Assembly (NCBI GenBank): GCA_963704535.1
Contig: OY969916.1
Location: 1,116,001-1,180,000 of the forward strand
Length of the DNA: 64,000 nt
DNA from: G963704535 sp963704535
Lineage (GTDB): Bacteria > Chloroflexota > Chloroflexia > Chloroflexales > Roseiflexaceae
Direction of reading: 5' to 3'
Shown here: positions 45,113 to 54,035 of the stretch, piece by piece
How positions within the stretch are numbered: the stretch's first letter is position 1
How the letters are laid out: every line of letters begins with the position of its first letter
Notes under the pieces: model-generated
Databases searched by the model: none
The model's input: only the letters and a program-made list of their open reading frames with translations
Told to the model about the DNA's origin: nothing
Program-made: the position numbers and the translations under genes

Positions 45113-45439
45113 GCATGGAGCACACTCCATGCCGCGTGAGGCGCTTGCGCCACCCGCCAGGGCCTCCAGAAACGTCTCGCCGTCGCCGCGCCCCAGCATC
45201 ACTAGGGGAATGCGTGCGGTCAAGGAATCGGCCTTGAGCGTATGGCGGATCTCGCTGCGGTCAGGCTCTGGGATCGCCTCGTCGAGCACGATCGCCGCCG
45301 GCGGGCGATGCTGTGCGACTGACAATCCCCTACGCGGCGTGCCGGCGACCTCCACCATCAGCCCATAGTGCAGCAGCGCAACCTGGAGGCGCGCGGACTG
45401 CCGTTCGTTAGCGGAGATCAGCAAAATACGTCTGTCCAT
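45083..45439 (-). CDS. Truncated, degenerate receiver-domain protein
   Basis: 118 aa. ILLISANERQSARLQVALLH and AIVLDEAIPEPDRSEIRHTL follow the receiver fold and keep one Asp at the phosphorylation site. The N-terminal acidic pair is replaced by SANE, and the sequence ends before the conserved Lys strand. The last residues (SRGMECAPCL) are encoded by a short inverted repeat that has a second copy at 46591, so the C-terminus seems to have been replaced. Confidence 0.55.
   Translation of the reverse strand: MDRRILLISANERQSARLQVALLHYGLMVEVAGTPRRGLSVAQHRPPAAIVLDEAIPEPDRSEIRHTLKADSLTARIPLVMLGRGDGETFLEALAGGASASRGMECAPCLKQRNGRRS
45112..45144. repeat. Short repeat GGAGCACACTCC type, copy 1
   Basis: GGCATGGAGCACACTCCATG followed by CCGCGTGAGGCGC; the second copy at 46591-46621 differs at a few bases. 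Confidence 0.7.
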
Positions 45440-45460
45440 AGCTCCTTTTTCTCCTCGCTG

Positions 45461-45518
45461 GAAGGAGGATTCTTGAGGGGTGGCCCCCTCAAACTCCCCC
45501 TTTTCAGGCAGTCCCTCA
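45461..45518. repeat. MITE/REP-like element, minus orientation, carries CheB stop codon
   Basis: On the minus strand it starts TGAGGGACTGCCTGAAAAGG and contains GGGAGTTTGAGGGGGCCACC. The TGA at 45516-45518 is the CheB stop. Confidence 0.85.
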
Positions 45519-46547
45519 TGGAGCGGACGCCGCGCGGGACACGCCGGCCGTAGCGCCCACTTCCTCTTCCTTCAAGAGCGCCTGGCGAACCAGCTCCTTC
45601 TGCGTTTCCGCCTGCTCGACCAACTGGGTAAAGCGCCGCTCGCTGAAGGAATCCTTGAGTTTGCGTGCATCGCGCGCCAGCCGCCGCGCCAGGTTGACGC
45701 GCTCGTCTAGGGCGTTGAAGGCACCCCAAAGCTGGTAGTCCATCAGGCTGGCATGGCTCGACATGAGGCTGTCGCGCGAGAAGGCATGCCCGACCTGGCA
45801 GCGAAAGCGCAGCAGGTCGCCATCGTAGAACTCGACCAGCACGCCGCCACAGTCGGGACAGGAGAAGGGGGCGGGGGTGCCGAGCGTGTCGGCCTGCTGA
45901 AGCGCCTCGCGGTCCAACTCGGAAATGCGCGCCTCTAGCTCGATATTGTCGGACATTGGACCTTCTCCTTCAACCTCTACCGATTCATTGACCAGGTACA
46001 CCAACATGGGCGGGATCTCGGCCACTGAGAGCACCGCATCCACGTTAACATACCGGATGGCACTAGTGGGCATGCTCGGAAAGGCCGCCTCGGCCGGCTC
46101 CTGCACCAGCGCGACCCCGCCGCGGCGCTTGACTGCCAGCAGGCCGGCCGTGCCATCATCCAGCATCCCGGTAAGAATAACGCCGACGACGCGCGGGCCG
46201 TAGGCCCGGGCGGCGGTCCGAAAGGTTGCGTCGATCGCCGGCCGAAAGCTGTTCTCTTTCTGGCCGCGCATCACGTGAATGTGCCCGTTCTCGACCAGCA
46301 TATGGTGGTCGGGCGGCGCCACATAGATGCACCCACGCTCGATCGGCGCGCCATCGGTCGGGTGGGACGCGGGGAGCGGGCCGACATTGCTCAGGATCTC
46401 CGGCAGCAGCGACCTTGCCTCGGCCGCAATATGTTGCACGACGAACAGAGCAGCCCCGAGGTCGGGCGGGAGCGCGGTGGCTAGTTGTACGAGCGCATCG
46501 ATTCCTCCAGCGGAAGAGCCGATCACGATGATGTCATGGCCTGGCAT
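45516..46547 (-). CDS. cheB: CheB-type methylesterase with C-terminal zinc-ribbon-like region
   Basis: 343 aa. The catalytic domain (1-190) has Ser in IGSSAGGIDALVQLATALPP, His in VVQHI and Asp in LTGMLDDGTAGLLAV, the CheB triad. The C-terminal part has FSCPDCGGVLVEFYDGD and FRCQVGHAFSRDSLM, a CPxC...C...GH arrangement that could bind zinc, then a helical tail. There is no receiver domain, so regulation is not by classical CheB phosphorylation. No MCP, CheA or CheW is in the window. It is divergent from the CheB-CheR-kinase gene. Confidence 0.88.
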   Translation of the reverse strand: MPGHDIIVIGSSAGGIDALVQLATALPPDLGAALFVVQHIAAEARSLLPEILSNVGPLPASHPTDGAPIERGCIYVAPPDHHMLVENGHIHVMRGQKENSFRPAIDATFRTAARAYGPRVVGVILTGMLDDGTAGLLAVKRRGGVALVQEPAEAAFPSMPTSAIRYVNVDAVLSVAEIPPMLVYLVNESVEVEGEGPMSDNIELEARISELDREALQQADTLGTPAPFSCPDCGGVLVEFYDGDLLRFRCQVGHAFSRDSLMSSHASLMDYQLWGAFNALDERVNLARRLARDARKLKDSFSERRFTQLVEQAETQKELVRQALLKEEEVGATAGVSRAASAP

Positions 46548-46590
46548 GAAGTTCCCCCTTTTGCCCCACAGGTGGCAGGATATTACAAGG

Positions 46591-46621
46591 CTCGGAGCAC
46601 ACTCCGTGCCGCGCGAGGCGC
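46591..46621. repeat. Short repeat GGAGCACACTCC type, copy 2
   Basis: CTCGGAGCACACTCCGTGCC followed by GCGCGAGGCGC, in the divergent promoter region between the two CheB genes. Confidence 0.65.
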
Positions 46622-46652
46622 CTGTACCGGCCCTACGATACGGTTTTGCGGG

Positions 46653-46658
46653 TATAAT
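46653..46658 (+). promoter_or_regulatory. Candidate -10 TATAAT
   Basis: Consensus TATAAT 28 bp before the ATG of the CheB-CheR-kinase gene. No good -35 is seen at standard spacing. Confidence 0.4.
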
Positions 46659-46685
46659 GTTGGGACACACCATCGAGGATCGGAT

Positions 46686-49600
46686 ATGGATACCGAATCG
46701 TCCCCTGCGGAGCCGGAGCAGCCCAGCCAGGATAGATTGCACGACGAGCTGCAGATCATCGGCATCGGCGCCTCGGCGGGCGGGATCAGCGCCCTCCAGA
46801 CGCTTTTTACCCACGTGCCCAACGATAGCGGCATGGCCTTCGTCGTCATTCTGCACCTGCCGCCGGAGTACGAGAGCCACGCCGCCGAGGTACTCCAGCG
46901 GGTCACGGGGATGCCGGTCGTCGAGGTCAAGCAGCCCATGCCGGTCGCCGCCAACCGCGTGTATGTCATCTCGCCGAGCAAGCACCTGTCGATGCTCGAC
47001 GGCACGATCCAGCTCCAGGACCCCGATGGACCGCGCAGCCGCCGCGCGCCGATCGACCTGTTCTTCCGCACGCTGGCCGACACCCACGGCCGCAACGCCG
47101 CCGCGGTCATCCTTTCCGGCAGCGGTGCCGATGGCACGATCGGCGTGCAGCGCATTAAGGAGTACGGTGGGGTGGTCCTGGTGCAGGACCCGCAGGAGGC
47201 CGAGTTCGACGCGATGCCGCGCAACGCCATCGCCACCGGGCTGGTGGACTACATCCTGCCGGTCGCGGCCATCCCGGCCAAGCTGCTCGACTACTGGCGC
47301 ACCGCCGATGCCGTGCGGCTACCCGCCGATATCGTGCGCCCGGCGCCCGAGGCCGAGATCCTGCGTGATATCTTCGCCCTCTTGCGTACCCGCACCGGCC
47401 ACGACTTCAGCCAATACAAGCGGCCGACGCTGCTGCGGCGCATCGAGCGGCGCATGCAGGTCAACGGCGTGATCGAGCTGTCGGCTTACCTGGCGATCCT
47501 GCGCGCGCGTATCGAGGAAGTCCAGGCGCTACTGCGCGACCTGCTGATTAGCGTGACCAACTTCTTTCGCGACCCGGACGCGTGGGGCGCGCTGGCGGCG
47601 ATTCTGCCGCAAATGTTTCTCCACAAGCAGGCCGGCGACCAGGTGCGGGCCTGGGTGGCCGGGTGTGCCACCGGCGAGGAGGCTTACTCACTGGCCATGC
47701 TGCTGTACGAGTATGCCACCACGCTCGACCAGGCGCCCCTCATCCAGGTGTTCGCCACCGATATCGACGAGGATGCCATCGCCGCCGCCCGCCACGGCCT
47801 CTACCCCGAGGCGATCGTGGCCGATGTATCGCCCGAGCGGCTCCAGCGCTTTTTTGTCATGGAGCAGGGCCGCTACCAGATCAAAAAAGAGATTCGCGAC
47901 ATGGTGCTGTTCGCGCCGCACAATCTGCTGCGCGATCCGCCCTTCTCCAAGCTGGACCTGATCACATGCCGCAACCTGCTAATCTACCTCAACCGCGATG
48001 TGCAGGAGCAGGTGCTGCAACTGTTCCACTTCAGCCTGCGGCCGGGCGGGTTTCTGCTGCTGGGAGCCTCCGAGTTCGACCGATGGCGTGCCCGGCATAT
48101 TCCTCCCGATCGATAAAGGGCAGCGCCTGTTTCATCGCCGGCTCACCCCGATCAGCCCGCCCCCGCTGGTGCCTTCCCTGCCCTTGCTGGGGCCGGCGCG
48201 CCACCCGGCCGCCGCCATCCGCAGCGGCGGCGATGGGCGCACGCACTCCTTTAGTGAGCTGCACAGCCAGATGCTGATCCCGTACACCCCGCCAAGCGTG
48301 ATCATCAGCGAGGACTACGACATCGTCCACCTCTCGCGTGGCGCCGGGCGCTTCCTAGAGTTTGTCGAGGGCGAGCCATCACACAACCTGCTCAAGGTGG
48401 TCCACCCCGACCTGCGGTTGGAGCTGCGCACCGCGCTGTTCGCCGCCGCCCAGCAAGACGGCAGCGCCGAAAGCCGACGCGCGCGGGTAGACCTGGATGG
48501 CAGGTGGCGGCTGGTCGACCTGCACATCCAGCCCATCCAGGAGCCGGAATGGGCACGCGGCTATTTCCTAGTGGTCTTCCACGACCTGGCCGACGCCAAT
48601 GATATTGAGCGCAGCAGCACCGTCGATGTGGAGCCGGTCGTGCGCCAGTTCGAAGCGGAGTTGCAGCGCACCAAGGATCAGCTTCGGAGCACGATCGAGC
48701 AGTACGAAACCGCAGTCGAGGAGCATAAAGCTGCCAACGAGGAGCTACAGGCGATCAATGAGGAGCTGCGCGCCGCGACCGAGGAGCTGGAGACCAGCAG
48801 GGAGGAGCTACAATCGGTCAACGAGGAGCTGACCACCGTCAACCAGGAGCTGAAGCACAAGGTCGACGAGGTCAGCCAGTCGAACAATGATCTCTTGAAT
48901 CTCATGGCCGCCACCGAGATCGGCACGATCTTCGTCGACCGCGAGCTGCGCATCAAGCGCTACACGCCCAGCGCCCAGGCGATCTTTAACCTGATCCCAT
49001 CGGATATCAACCGCCCGCTCACCCATATCACCCACCGGCTCGACTACGATAACCTGCCCCAGGACACCGTCCGCGTGCGCGATACGTTGCAGTCGATCGA
49101 GCGCGAGGCGCGCAGCGTCGATGGGCGCTGGTACTTCGCGCGCCTGCTGCCCTACCGCACCACCGAGGACAAGATCGAGGGGGTGATCCTGACCTTTGTC
49201 GATTTCACCGCACGCAGGCATGCCGAAGACGAGTTGCAAGACGCACTCGATCAGCTTGAGCAACGGGTCACTGATCGCACCGCCGAGCTAGGGGCAAGCA
49301 ACCGGCGCCTGGAGGCCGAGATCGCCGAGCGGCAGCGCGCCGAGGCCGCGCGCGGCGAGGTGCTGCGCCAGGTGGTGACGGCCCAGGAGGAGGAGCGCCG
49401 CCGGATCTCGCGCGAGCTGCACGATCAGCTTGGCCAGAGTCTCAGCGCGCTCCGCCTGGGGCTGGGCACATTGGCCGACCCGACCCAAGTGCAGGCGCCG
49501 CACCAGGAGATGATCGCCCGCTTGCAACAGATCGCCGCGCAGCTCGACGAGGACATCGATCGGCTGGCGCTCGAGCTGCGGCCCAGCGCCCTCGACGATT

Positions 49601-50031
49601 TGGGGCTGCGCGCGGTGCTGCAACAGCATCTGGAGGAATGGTCGTCGCGCTACGCTATCTCGGCTGAGTTCCAGGCGACCGGGCTGGACGGCCAACACCT
49701 GCCGCCGGAGAGCGAGATCGTGATCTACCGCGTGGTGCAGGAGGCGCTGACCAATATCTTTAAGCACGCCGGCGCCCAGCATGTCAGCGTCATCCTGGAG
49801 CGCCGCCACGACCAGGTGCGCGTGATCGTCGAGGACGACGGCCGGGGCTTCGATCTCGAGGCCGTGCAGCAATCGCCTGACCTCCAGCGCAAGCTGGGGC
49901 TGGTGGGCATGGGCGAGCGGGTTGCCCTGGTCGGCGGGAGCTTCACCGTCGAGTCCACGCCCGGAAGCGGCACGACGGTGTTCGTTCGCATTCCACTGCC
50001 CTCCACAGCCCCGGAGGCCGGCGATGCCTAA
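46686..50031 (+). CDS. CheB-CheR-PAS-histidine kinase fusion, one frame break
   Basis: About 1115 aa. CheB-like domain (~20-205: IGIGASAGGISALQTLFTHV, ILSGSGADGTIGVQR). CheR methyltransferase (~220-475: RPTLLRRIERRMQVNGV, VAGCATGEEAYSLAMLL, ITCRNLLIYLN). The frame slips one base near 48081: LLLGASEFD continues as DGVPGIFLPIDKGQRLFHRR. Next are a long Glu-rich coiled coil (NEELQAINEELRAATEELET), a PAS domain and a HisKA_3/HATPase module (RRISRELHDQLGQSLSALRL; EDDGRGFD). It should modify or sense through methylation domains and phosphorylate the NarL regulator overlapping its 3' end. The break is probably an extra C or a real mutation. Confidence 0.85.
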
Positions 50032-50677
50032 GCTGCGTATTTTTCTGGCCGACGATCACGTGGTCCTGCGCGAAGGGCTCACGGTGCTGATCAACGCGCA
50101 GCATGATATGGAGGTGATCGGCCAGGCCGGCGATGGCCGCGTTGCTCTGCAACAGACCGCTGATTGCCGGCCTGATATTGTGATCGTGGACATCTCGATG
50201 CCTTCGCTGAACGGCATCCAGTTGACCGAGCAGCTGAAGCACGTCTGCCCGGAAGTGCAAGTGGTGGTCCTGACCCGCCACACCGAGCCAGGCTACATCC
50301 GCCGGATGCTCCAGGTCGGCGCCCACGGGTATGTGCTCAAGCAGGCCGACGCTGCGGAGCTGATCGCCGCGATCCGCGCCGTGGCCGGCGGCGGCACATA
50401 TCTCAACTCAAGCCTGACCGACCGCGTCGTGGATAAATTCGTGCGCACCCAGACCCAGAGCGGCACAGCCCAAGATTCGGACCTGAGCGAGCGCGAGACC
50501 AACGTCGTGCGCCTGACCGCGCAGGGCTACAGCAACAAAGAGATCGCCACCCAGCTTGGGATCAGCGTGAAGACCGTCGACACCTACAAGGCCCGCGCAA
50601 TGGAAAAGCTTGGTCTGCGCAGTCGCGCCGGCCTCGTTCGCTACGCGCTCCAGCGCGGCTGGCTTGACCAGGTCTGA
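50024..50677 (+). CDS. NarL/FixJ-family response regulator, partner of the fusion kinase
   Basis: 217 aa. Receiver with LADDHVVLREG, phospho-Asp in IVIVDISMPSLNG and Lys in YVLKQAD; LuxR helix-turn-helix LSERETNVVRLTAQGYSNKE and TQLGISVKTVDTYKARAME. Start ATG after GGAGGCCGGCG overlaps the kinase stop by 8 bp, so translation is coupled. HisKA_3 kinases typically pair with NarL regulators. Confidence 0.94.
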   Translation: MPKLRIFLADDHVVLREGLTVLINAQHDMEVIGQAGDGRVALQQTADCRPDIVIVDISMPSLNGIQLTEQLKHVCPEVQVVVLTRHTEPGYIRRMLQVGAHGYVLKQADAAELIAAIRAVAGGGTYLNSSLTDRVVDKFVRTQTQSGTAQDSDLSERETNVVRLTAQGYSNKEIATQLGISVKTVDTYKARAMEKLGLRSRAGLVRYALQRGWLDQV

Positions 50678-50865
50678 TGCCCCGGCATGTCAGGTAAATA
50701 CCTGACACGATCATCTCCTATTTCCCTACACCACTCTCGTCATCACACTGCTACACTGTAGCAATCGATTGGCATATTCCATCGCTCCCACGATACCTTT
50801 TGCCTGCCCCGGTGCTGCTGATCTTCAGCTAGTCCACCTTGCGGTGGCCGGCGTTCCTATAGTTC

Positions 50866-50912
50866 CGGGGAAAAGGGGTTTGAGGGACTAGGCCCCTCAG
50901 TTTCCCCATCCA
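50866..50912. repeat. MITE/REP-like element, core only
   Basis: GGGAAAAGGGGTTTGAGGGA and TAGGCCCCTCAGTTTCCCC; only the central palindrome and flanks of the family. The rest of the 248-bp gap holds nothing recognisable except the palindrome GTCAGGTAAATACCTGAC near 50690. Confidence 0.6.
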
Positions 50913-50925
50913 GATTGTTCAGGAC

Positions 50926-51354
50926 ATGCGTATGTACAGGTACAGAATCCTGGTCATCGAACACGACGATGCGATCCGCCATCTGCTGGGCGAGCTGCTG
51001 GCCGCCGAGGGCTACGAGGTACGCTTCGCCACACAGCTCACGATCGGTGCCGCCGATATCCGGTTGGCGCAACCGGACATGATCATCATCGAGCTGCCGC
51101 CGGCGTTCCCGGACAACACTATACTGCTTCTTACCGAGCTGCGCCGCGACCCGGCCAACGGCGGTATCGCGGTGATCGTCAGCTCTACCAGCGTGCGCAC
51201 GCTCCGGTCGCTGGCGGCGCCGTTGCGCCAACTCGGCTGCTCGGTGCTGCTCAAGCCATTTGGCATCGACCACCTCCTGACCAAGATTCAACATCGGCTC
51301 CACTCGCCCGATGGCGGCCACGATGCGGACATCAGGGAGCGTGCTATTGGTTAG
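50926..51354 (+). CDS. Stand-alone pseudo-receiver protein (Asp replaced by Glu)
   Basis: 142 aa. Receiver fold with ILVIEHDDAIRHLLGELLAA, and LLKPFGIDHLL for the conserved Lys. The phosphorylation site reads PDMIIIELPPAFPDN: Glu where Asp is expected. Such receivers are often not phosphorylated and can mimic the active state. The stop TAG coincides with the first bases of a MITE variant. It belongs to the signalling cluster. Confidence 0.75.
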   Translation: MRMYRYRILVIEHDDAIRHLLGELLAAEGYEVRFATQLTIGAADIRLAQPDMIIIELPPAFPDNTILLLTELRRDPANGGIAVIVSSTSVRTLRSLAAPLRQLGCSVLLKPFGIDHLLTKIQHRLHSPDGGHDADIRERAIG

Positions 51355-51452
51355 ACAAGGTTCTGGGAAAAAAGGGGGTTTGAGGGGGCTGCCCCCTCAG
51401 TCTCCCCACCCACATTGTAAAGTGGAATGGCGCCTTCAGAAACCTTGTCTTA
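51352..51452. repeat. MITE/REP-like element, variant termini, carries stop codon
   Basis: TIRs TTAGACAAGGTTCTGGGAA and TTCAGAAACCTTGTCTTAG surround GGGTTTGAGGGGGCTGCCCC. The first TAG is the stop of the pseudo-receiver gene. Confidence 0.8.
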
Positions 51453-51473
51453 GGACAAGTTTGGAGAAGATCC

Positions 51474-52121
51474 ATGGAGATACAAGTAACGCCTAGCGCG
51501 CTCGACACGGCGCGCTATTCCCAGCGGTTGGAGGCGATGCGCCAGCGCGTGCAGATGCTCTATCGTCAGGGCGGTAACCCGACCTACCATAATCCGGTCC
51601 TGGCGGCGGCGTTTGAAGAGCTTGCGGCCGCCATGGAAGAGTTGCGCGCGCTCGACAAAGATCGCCAGCAGCAGTATGAGGAATGGCTGAACGATCGGGC
51701 CGCGATCGAGCTGGAGTGCCGGCGCTACCAGGATCTCTTCACCTACGCGCCGGCCGGCTACCTGGTGACCAACCTCGACGGCACGATCCGTCAGGCCAAT
51801 GCAATGGCCGCCGCGCTGCTCCAGACCACCGAGCGGTTCCTGGTGGGCCGATCGCTGGCCTTGTTTGTGCCCGATGGCCAGCGCCGAGCCTTTCGGGCCG
51901 AGGTGGCCGGGCTGCGCCAGGCTGACCAGATCCGGGAGTGGGAGCTTCTGCTACAGCCGTGGAAGGGGCCGGGATTTCAGGCCACCCTGTTCGTCCGAGT
52001 CATACGCGGCGGGATGGGCCAGCCGGTCGCGCTCTACTGGCTGCTACACGTGAGCGACGCGCCTGCATCCGCGCCCCAACGTGAAAAGGGGGTGTTTGAG
52101 AGGGCCGCACCTCAAGAATAA
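51474..52121 (+). CDS. Stand-alone PAS-domain protein
   Basis: 215 aa. A helical N-terminus (AAFEELAAAMEELRALDKDR) precedes one PAS domain (DLFTYAPAGYLVTNLDGTIR, QANAMAAALLQTTERFLVGR). There is no output domain. The last dozen residues (EKGVFERAAPQE) are encoded by the MITE that follows, so the original C-terminus may have been extended. The signal is unknown. It belongs to the signalling cluster. Confidence 0.75.
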   Translation: MEIQVTPSALDTARYSQRLEAMRQRVQMLYRQGGNPTYHNPVLAAAFEELAAAMEELRALDKDRQQQYEEWLNDRAAIELECRRYQDLFTYAPAGYLVTNLDGTIRQANAMAAALLQTTERFLVGRSLALFVPDGQRRAFRAEVAGLRQADQIREWELLLQPWKGPGFQATLFVRVIRGGMGQPVALYWLLHVSDAPASAPQREKGVFERAAPQE

Positions 52122-52140
52122 CCCTACCCACATTTCATCA
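52080..52140. repeat. MITE/REP-like element, partly coding
   Basis: GTGAAAAGGGGGTGTTTGAG, AGGGCCGCACCTCAAGAATA and ACCCTACCCACATTTCATC; the PAS gene terminates inside it. Confidence 0.75.
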
Positions 52141-52163
52141 TGGCGTACATACACCAATTGCGC

Positions 52164-52661
52164 CTATCCCTCCGCCCGCATGACAAGGCCCTCCGCAGCT
52201 ACAAGATGCTCCAACAGCCCGCGGCACCCCTGCGCGACCACCTCATAGACCTCGGCGAAGCGGCCACTGTAATAGGGGTCGGGCACGTCGCGCATGCCCA
52301 AGCCGTTGGCATAGTCCAGCAGCAAGCTCAGGTGCGCTGCGGTGCCGGCGCGCATCGCCCGCAAATCGACCAGGTTGTCGCGGTCGAGCGCGACGATATA
52401 GTCGAACCGGACGAAATCGTCCAGCGTGACCACCCGCGCGACGCGCGAGCAGGCCATGCCGCGCTCGCTCAACACCCGCAGCGTGCCGTGGTGCGGCGGC
52501 TCTCCGACGTGGTAGGCGCCGGTGCCGGCCGAGTCGACCTGGATTCGGCGCGCCAAGCCGGCCCGCTCGACCTGGTGACGAAAGACGGCCTCGGCCATCG
52601 GCGAGCGGCAGATATTACCAAGACAAACGAATAGGACCCGCACGATCTTTCCCGCGGTCAT
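52164..52661 (-). CDS. Low-molecular-weight protein tyrosine phosphatase
   Basis: 165 aa. The P-loop VLFVCLGNICRSPMAEAVF (C-x5-R-S) and the DPYYSGRF general-acid Asp region are diagnostic. These enzymes dephosphorylate protein tyrosine, or arginine in some bacteria. It is a single gene. Confidence 0.95.
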   Translation of the reverse strand: MTAGKIVRVLFVCLGNICRSPMAEAVFRHQVERAGLARRIQVDSAGTGAYHVGEPPHHGTLRVLSERGMACSRVARVVTLDDFVRFDYIVALDRDNLVDLRAMRAGTAAHLSLLLDYANGLGMRDVPDPYYSGRFAEVYEVVAQGCRGLLEHLVAAEGLVMRAEG

Positions 52662-52774
52662 GGGCAGACCTCATCAGTAGGGCCGGAAGCCGGGCACACT
52701 CACCTTATTCTAGAGGCACTAGGGATGGCTGTCAACGCGCCGACGTGGAGTATAATGACCTCACTATTGACAGT

Positions 52775-52910
52775 GGTACTTTTTCTTCCTTTTACCGTGG
52801 ATTTTTCGCTCGGCCGGGCGAAAAATCCACGGTAAACATAGGTGAAGTACCTCGCTGCCGAACTTCCTGAGGAATCCCGACGCAGGGAGGGGCTTGTCGA
52901 AGGGCAGGCA
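52775..52910. repeat. Long hairpin element (family C, copy 2)
   Basis: Stem 52791-52813 pairs with 52814-52835 with one T-G wobble. The flank GGTGAAGTACCTCGCTGCCG and GAGGAATCCCGACGCAGGGA matches copy 1 in inverse orientation. CGCGTAAGTTCTG at about 52934 is shared with copy 3. The remainder of the 314-bp gap holds a TATAAT at 52751. Confidence 0.85.
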
Positions 52911-52975
52911 ATAGAGCGTTGCGGGCGCCACCGCGTAAGTTCTGCTAGTGAATTTCGAGCCACAAGGCGCAGCCT

Positions 52976-53764
52976 ATGAACCCAATCGCTGAACGAATCG
53001 AGGCCGTACGGGAGCGGATCGCGACCGCCGCCCGCCGCGCCGGTCGCCCGCCGGAGGAGATCCGCCTCATCGCCGTGACCAAGACCCACCCGCCCGCGAT
53101 CATCGCGCAAGCACTGGCCGCCGGGCTGACCAATCTGGGCGAGAACCGCGTGCAAGAGGCCGAGGCGAAGATCGCAGCGCTGGCCGAGCAGCGCGCCAGT
53201 GTGACCTGGCACCTGATCGGCCACCTCCAGCGCAATAAGGCCAGAAAAGCCGCCGCGCTGTTCGACATTGTCCACTCGATCGACAGCCTGCGCCTGGCGG
53301 AAGCGCTGGACCGCCACGTCTCGGAGGATGGAGGATGGAGGATGGAAGATAGAGCCTCGCAACTGCAATCTTCTATCCTCCATCCTCAAGGCCGGCTGCC
53401 GGTGCTACTCCAGGTCAACGTCTCAGGCGAGGAGAGCAAGGAGGGCTTCGATCTGGTCGGCTGGGAGGAGCAGGGCGCCATCCTCGACCCGTTCCTGGCC
53501 GGCGTCGAGCGGCTGCTGGCGCTGCCCCATCTCCACGTCTGCGGCCTGATGACGATCGCGCCGTGGGACGCCGACCCGCAGGCCGCCCGCCCGGCCTTCC
53601 GCTCCGCCCGCCGCCTGCGCGAGCGGCTGGCCCAGCGCTTCCCGTCAGCCGGCTGGGCCGAGCTGTCAATGGGCATGACCGACGACTTCGAGGTGGCGAT
53701 CGAGGAAGGCGCGACGATCGTGCGCGTCGGGCGGGCGATCTTCGGCCAGCGAGCGCCGATCTAA
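52976..53764 (+). CDS. yggS: YggS/PLPBP pyridoxal-phosphate homeostasis protein with repeat insertion
   Basis: 262 aa. IRLIAVTKTHPPAIIAQAL carries the PLP-lysine in AVTKTH; LGENRVQEAEAKIAAL, WHLIGHLQRNK, LLQVNVSGEESKEGF, GLMTIAPW and LSMGMTDDFEVAIEEGATIV are all family motifs. Between the helix DRHV and the strand LPVLLQVNVS, where relatives are directly joined, about 23 extra residues are encoded by an in-frame heptamer hairpin (53323-53388). The protein binds PLP without enzyme activity. Confidence 0.92.
   Translation: MNPIAERIEAVRERIATAARRAGRPPEEIRLIAVTKTHPPAIIAQALAAGLTNLGENRVQEAEAKIAALAEQRASVTWHLIGHLQRNKARKAAALFDIVHSIDSLRLAEALDRHVSEDGGWRMEDRASQLQSSILHPQGRLPVLLQVNVSGEESKEGFDLVGWEEQGAILDPFLAGVERLLALPHLHVCGLMTIAPWDADPQAARPAFRSARRLRERLAQRFPSAGWAELSMGMTDDFEVAIEEGATIVRVGRAIFGQRAPI
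53323..53388. repeat. Heptamer-unit inverted repeat inside yggS (GAGGATG type)
   Basis: Three GAGGATG units and GAAGATA, loop GAGCCTCGCAACTGCA, then ATCTTC, TATCCTC and CATCCTC. It keeps the reading frame of yggS open. Confidence 0.9.
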
Positions 53765-53790
53765 CCCCGACAGTGTTCAAATGTGCGCCC

Positions 53791-53859
53791 AAACCTGTCA
53801 GGTGCGGGCGCAAACATCATTGCTCAAGCACGGCGTTCCTGCCCGCATCTGACAGGTTT
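53791..53859. repeat. AACCTGTCAGG-type inverted repeat, intact copy
   Basis: Arms AAACCTGTCAGGTGCGGGC (53791-53809) and GCCCGCATCTGACAGGTTT (53841-53859) pair with one mismatch; the same arms flank the nested MITE at 20667. Confidence 0.85.
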
Positions 53860-53969
53860 TTGTCGAGGAGCACGCGCACTTGCGACATCAAGAGCGCTGT
53901 GCTAGGATACGCCTCAGTTCCGACCGAATTGCGAGTAGATCGTGGCGTGGACCGTGTGTCGCGTTCCCG

Positions 53970-54010
53970 CTCACGTTTCATGCTTCACGCTTCACGTTTC
54001 ACGCTTCACC
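53970..54010. repeat. Heptamer tandem repeat (CACGTTT/CACGCTT), single arm
   Basis: Five or six 7-bp units TCACGTT, TCATGCT, TCACGCT and the like, immediately upstream of sucD. Confidence 0.75.
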
Positions 54011-54035
54011 GACCATAGGATGAAGGAGGCGCTCG

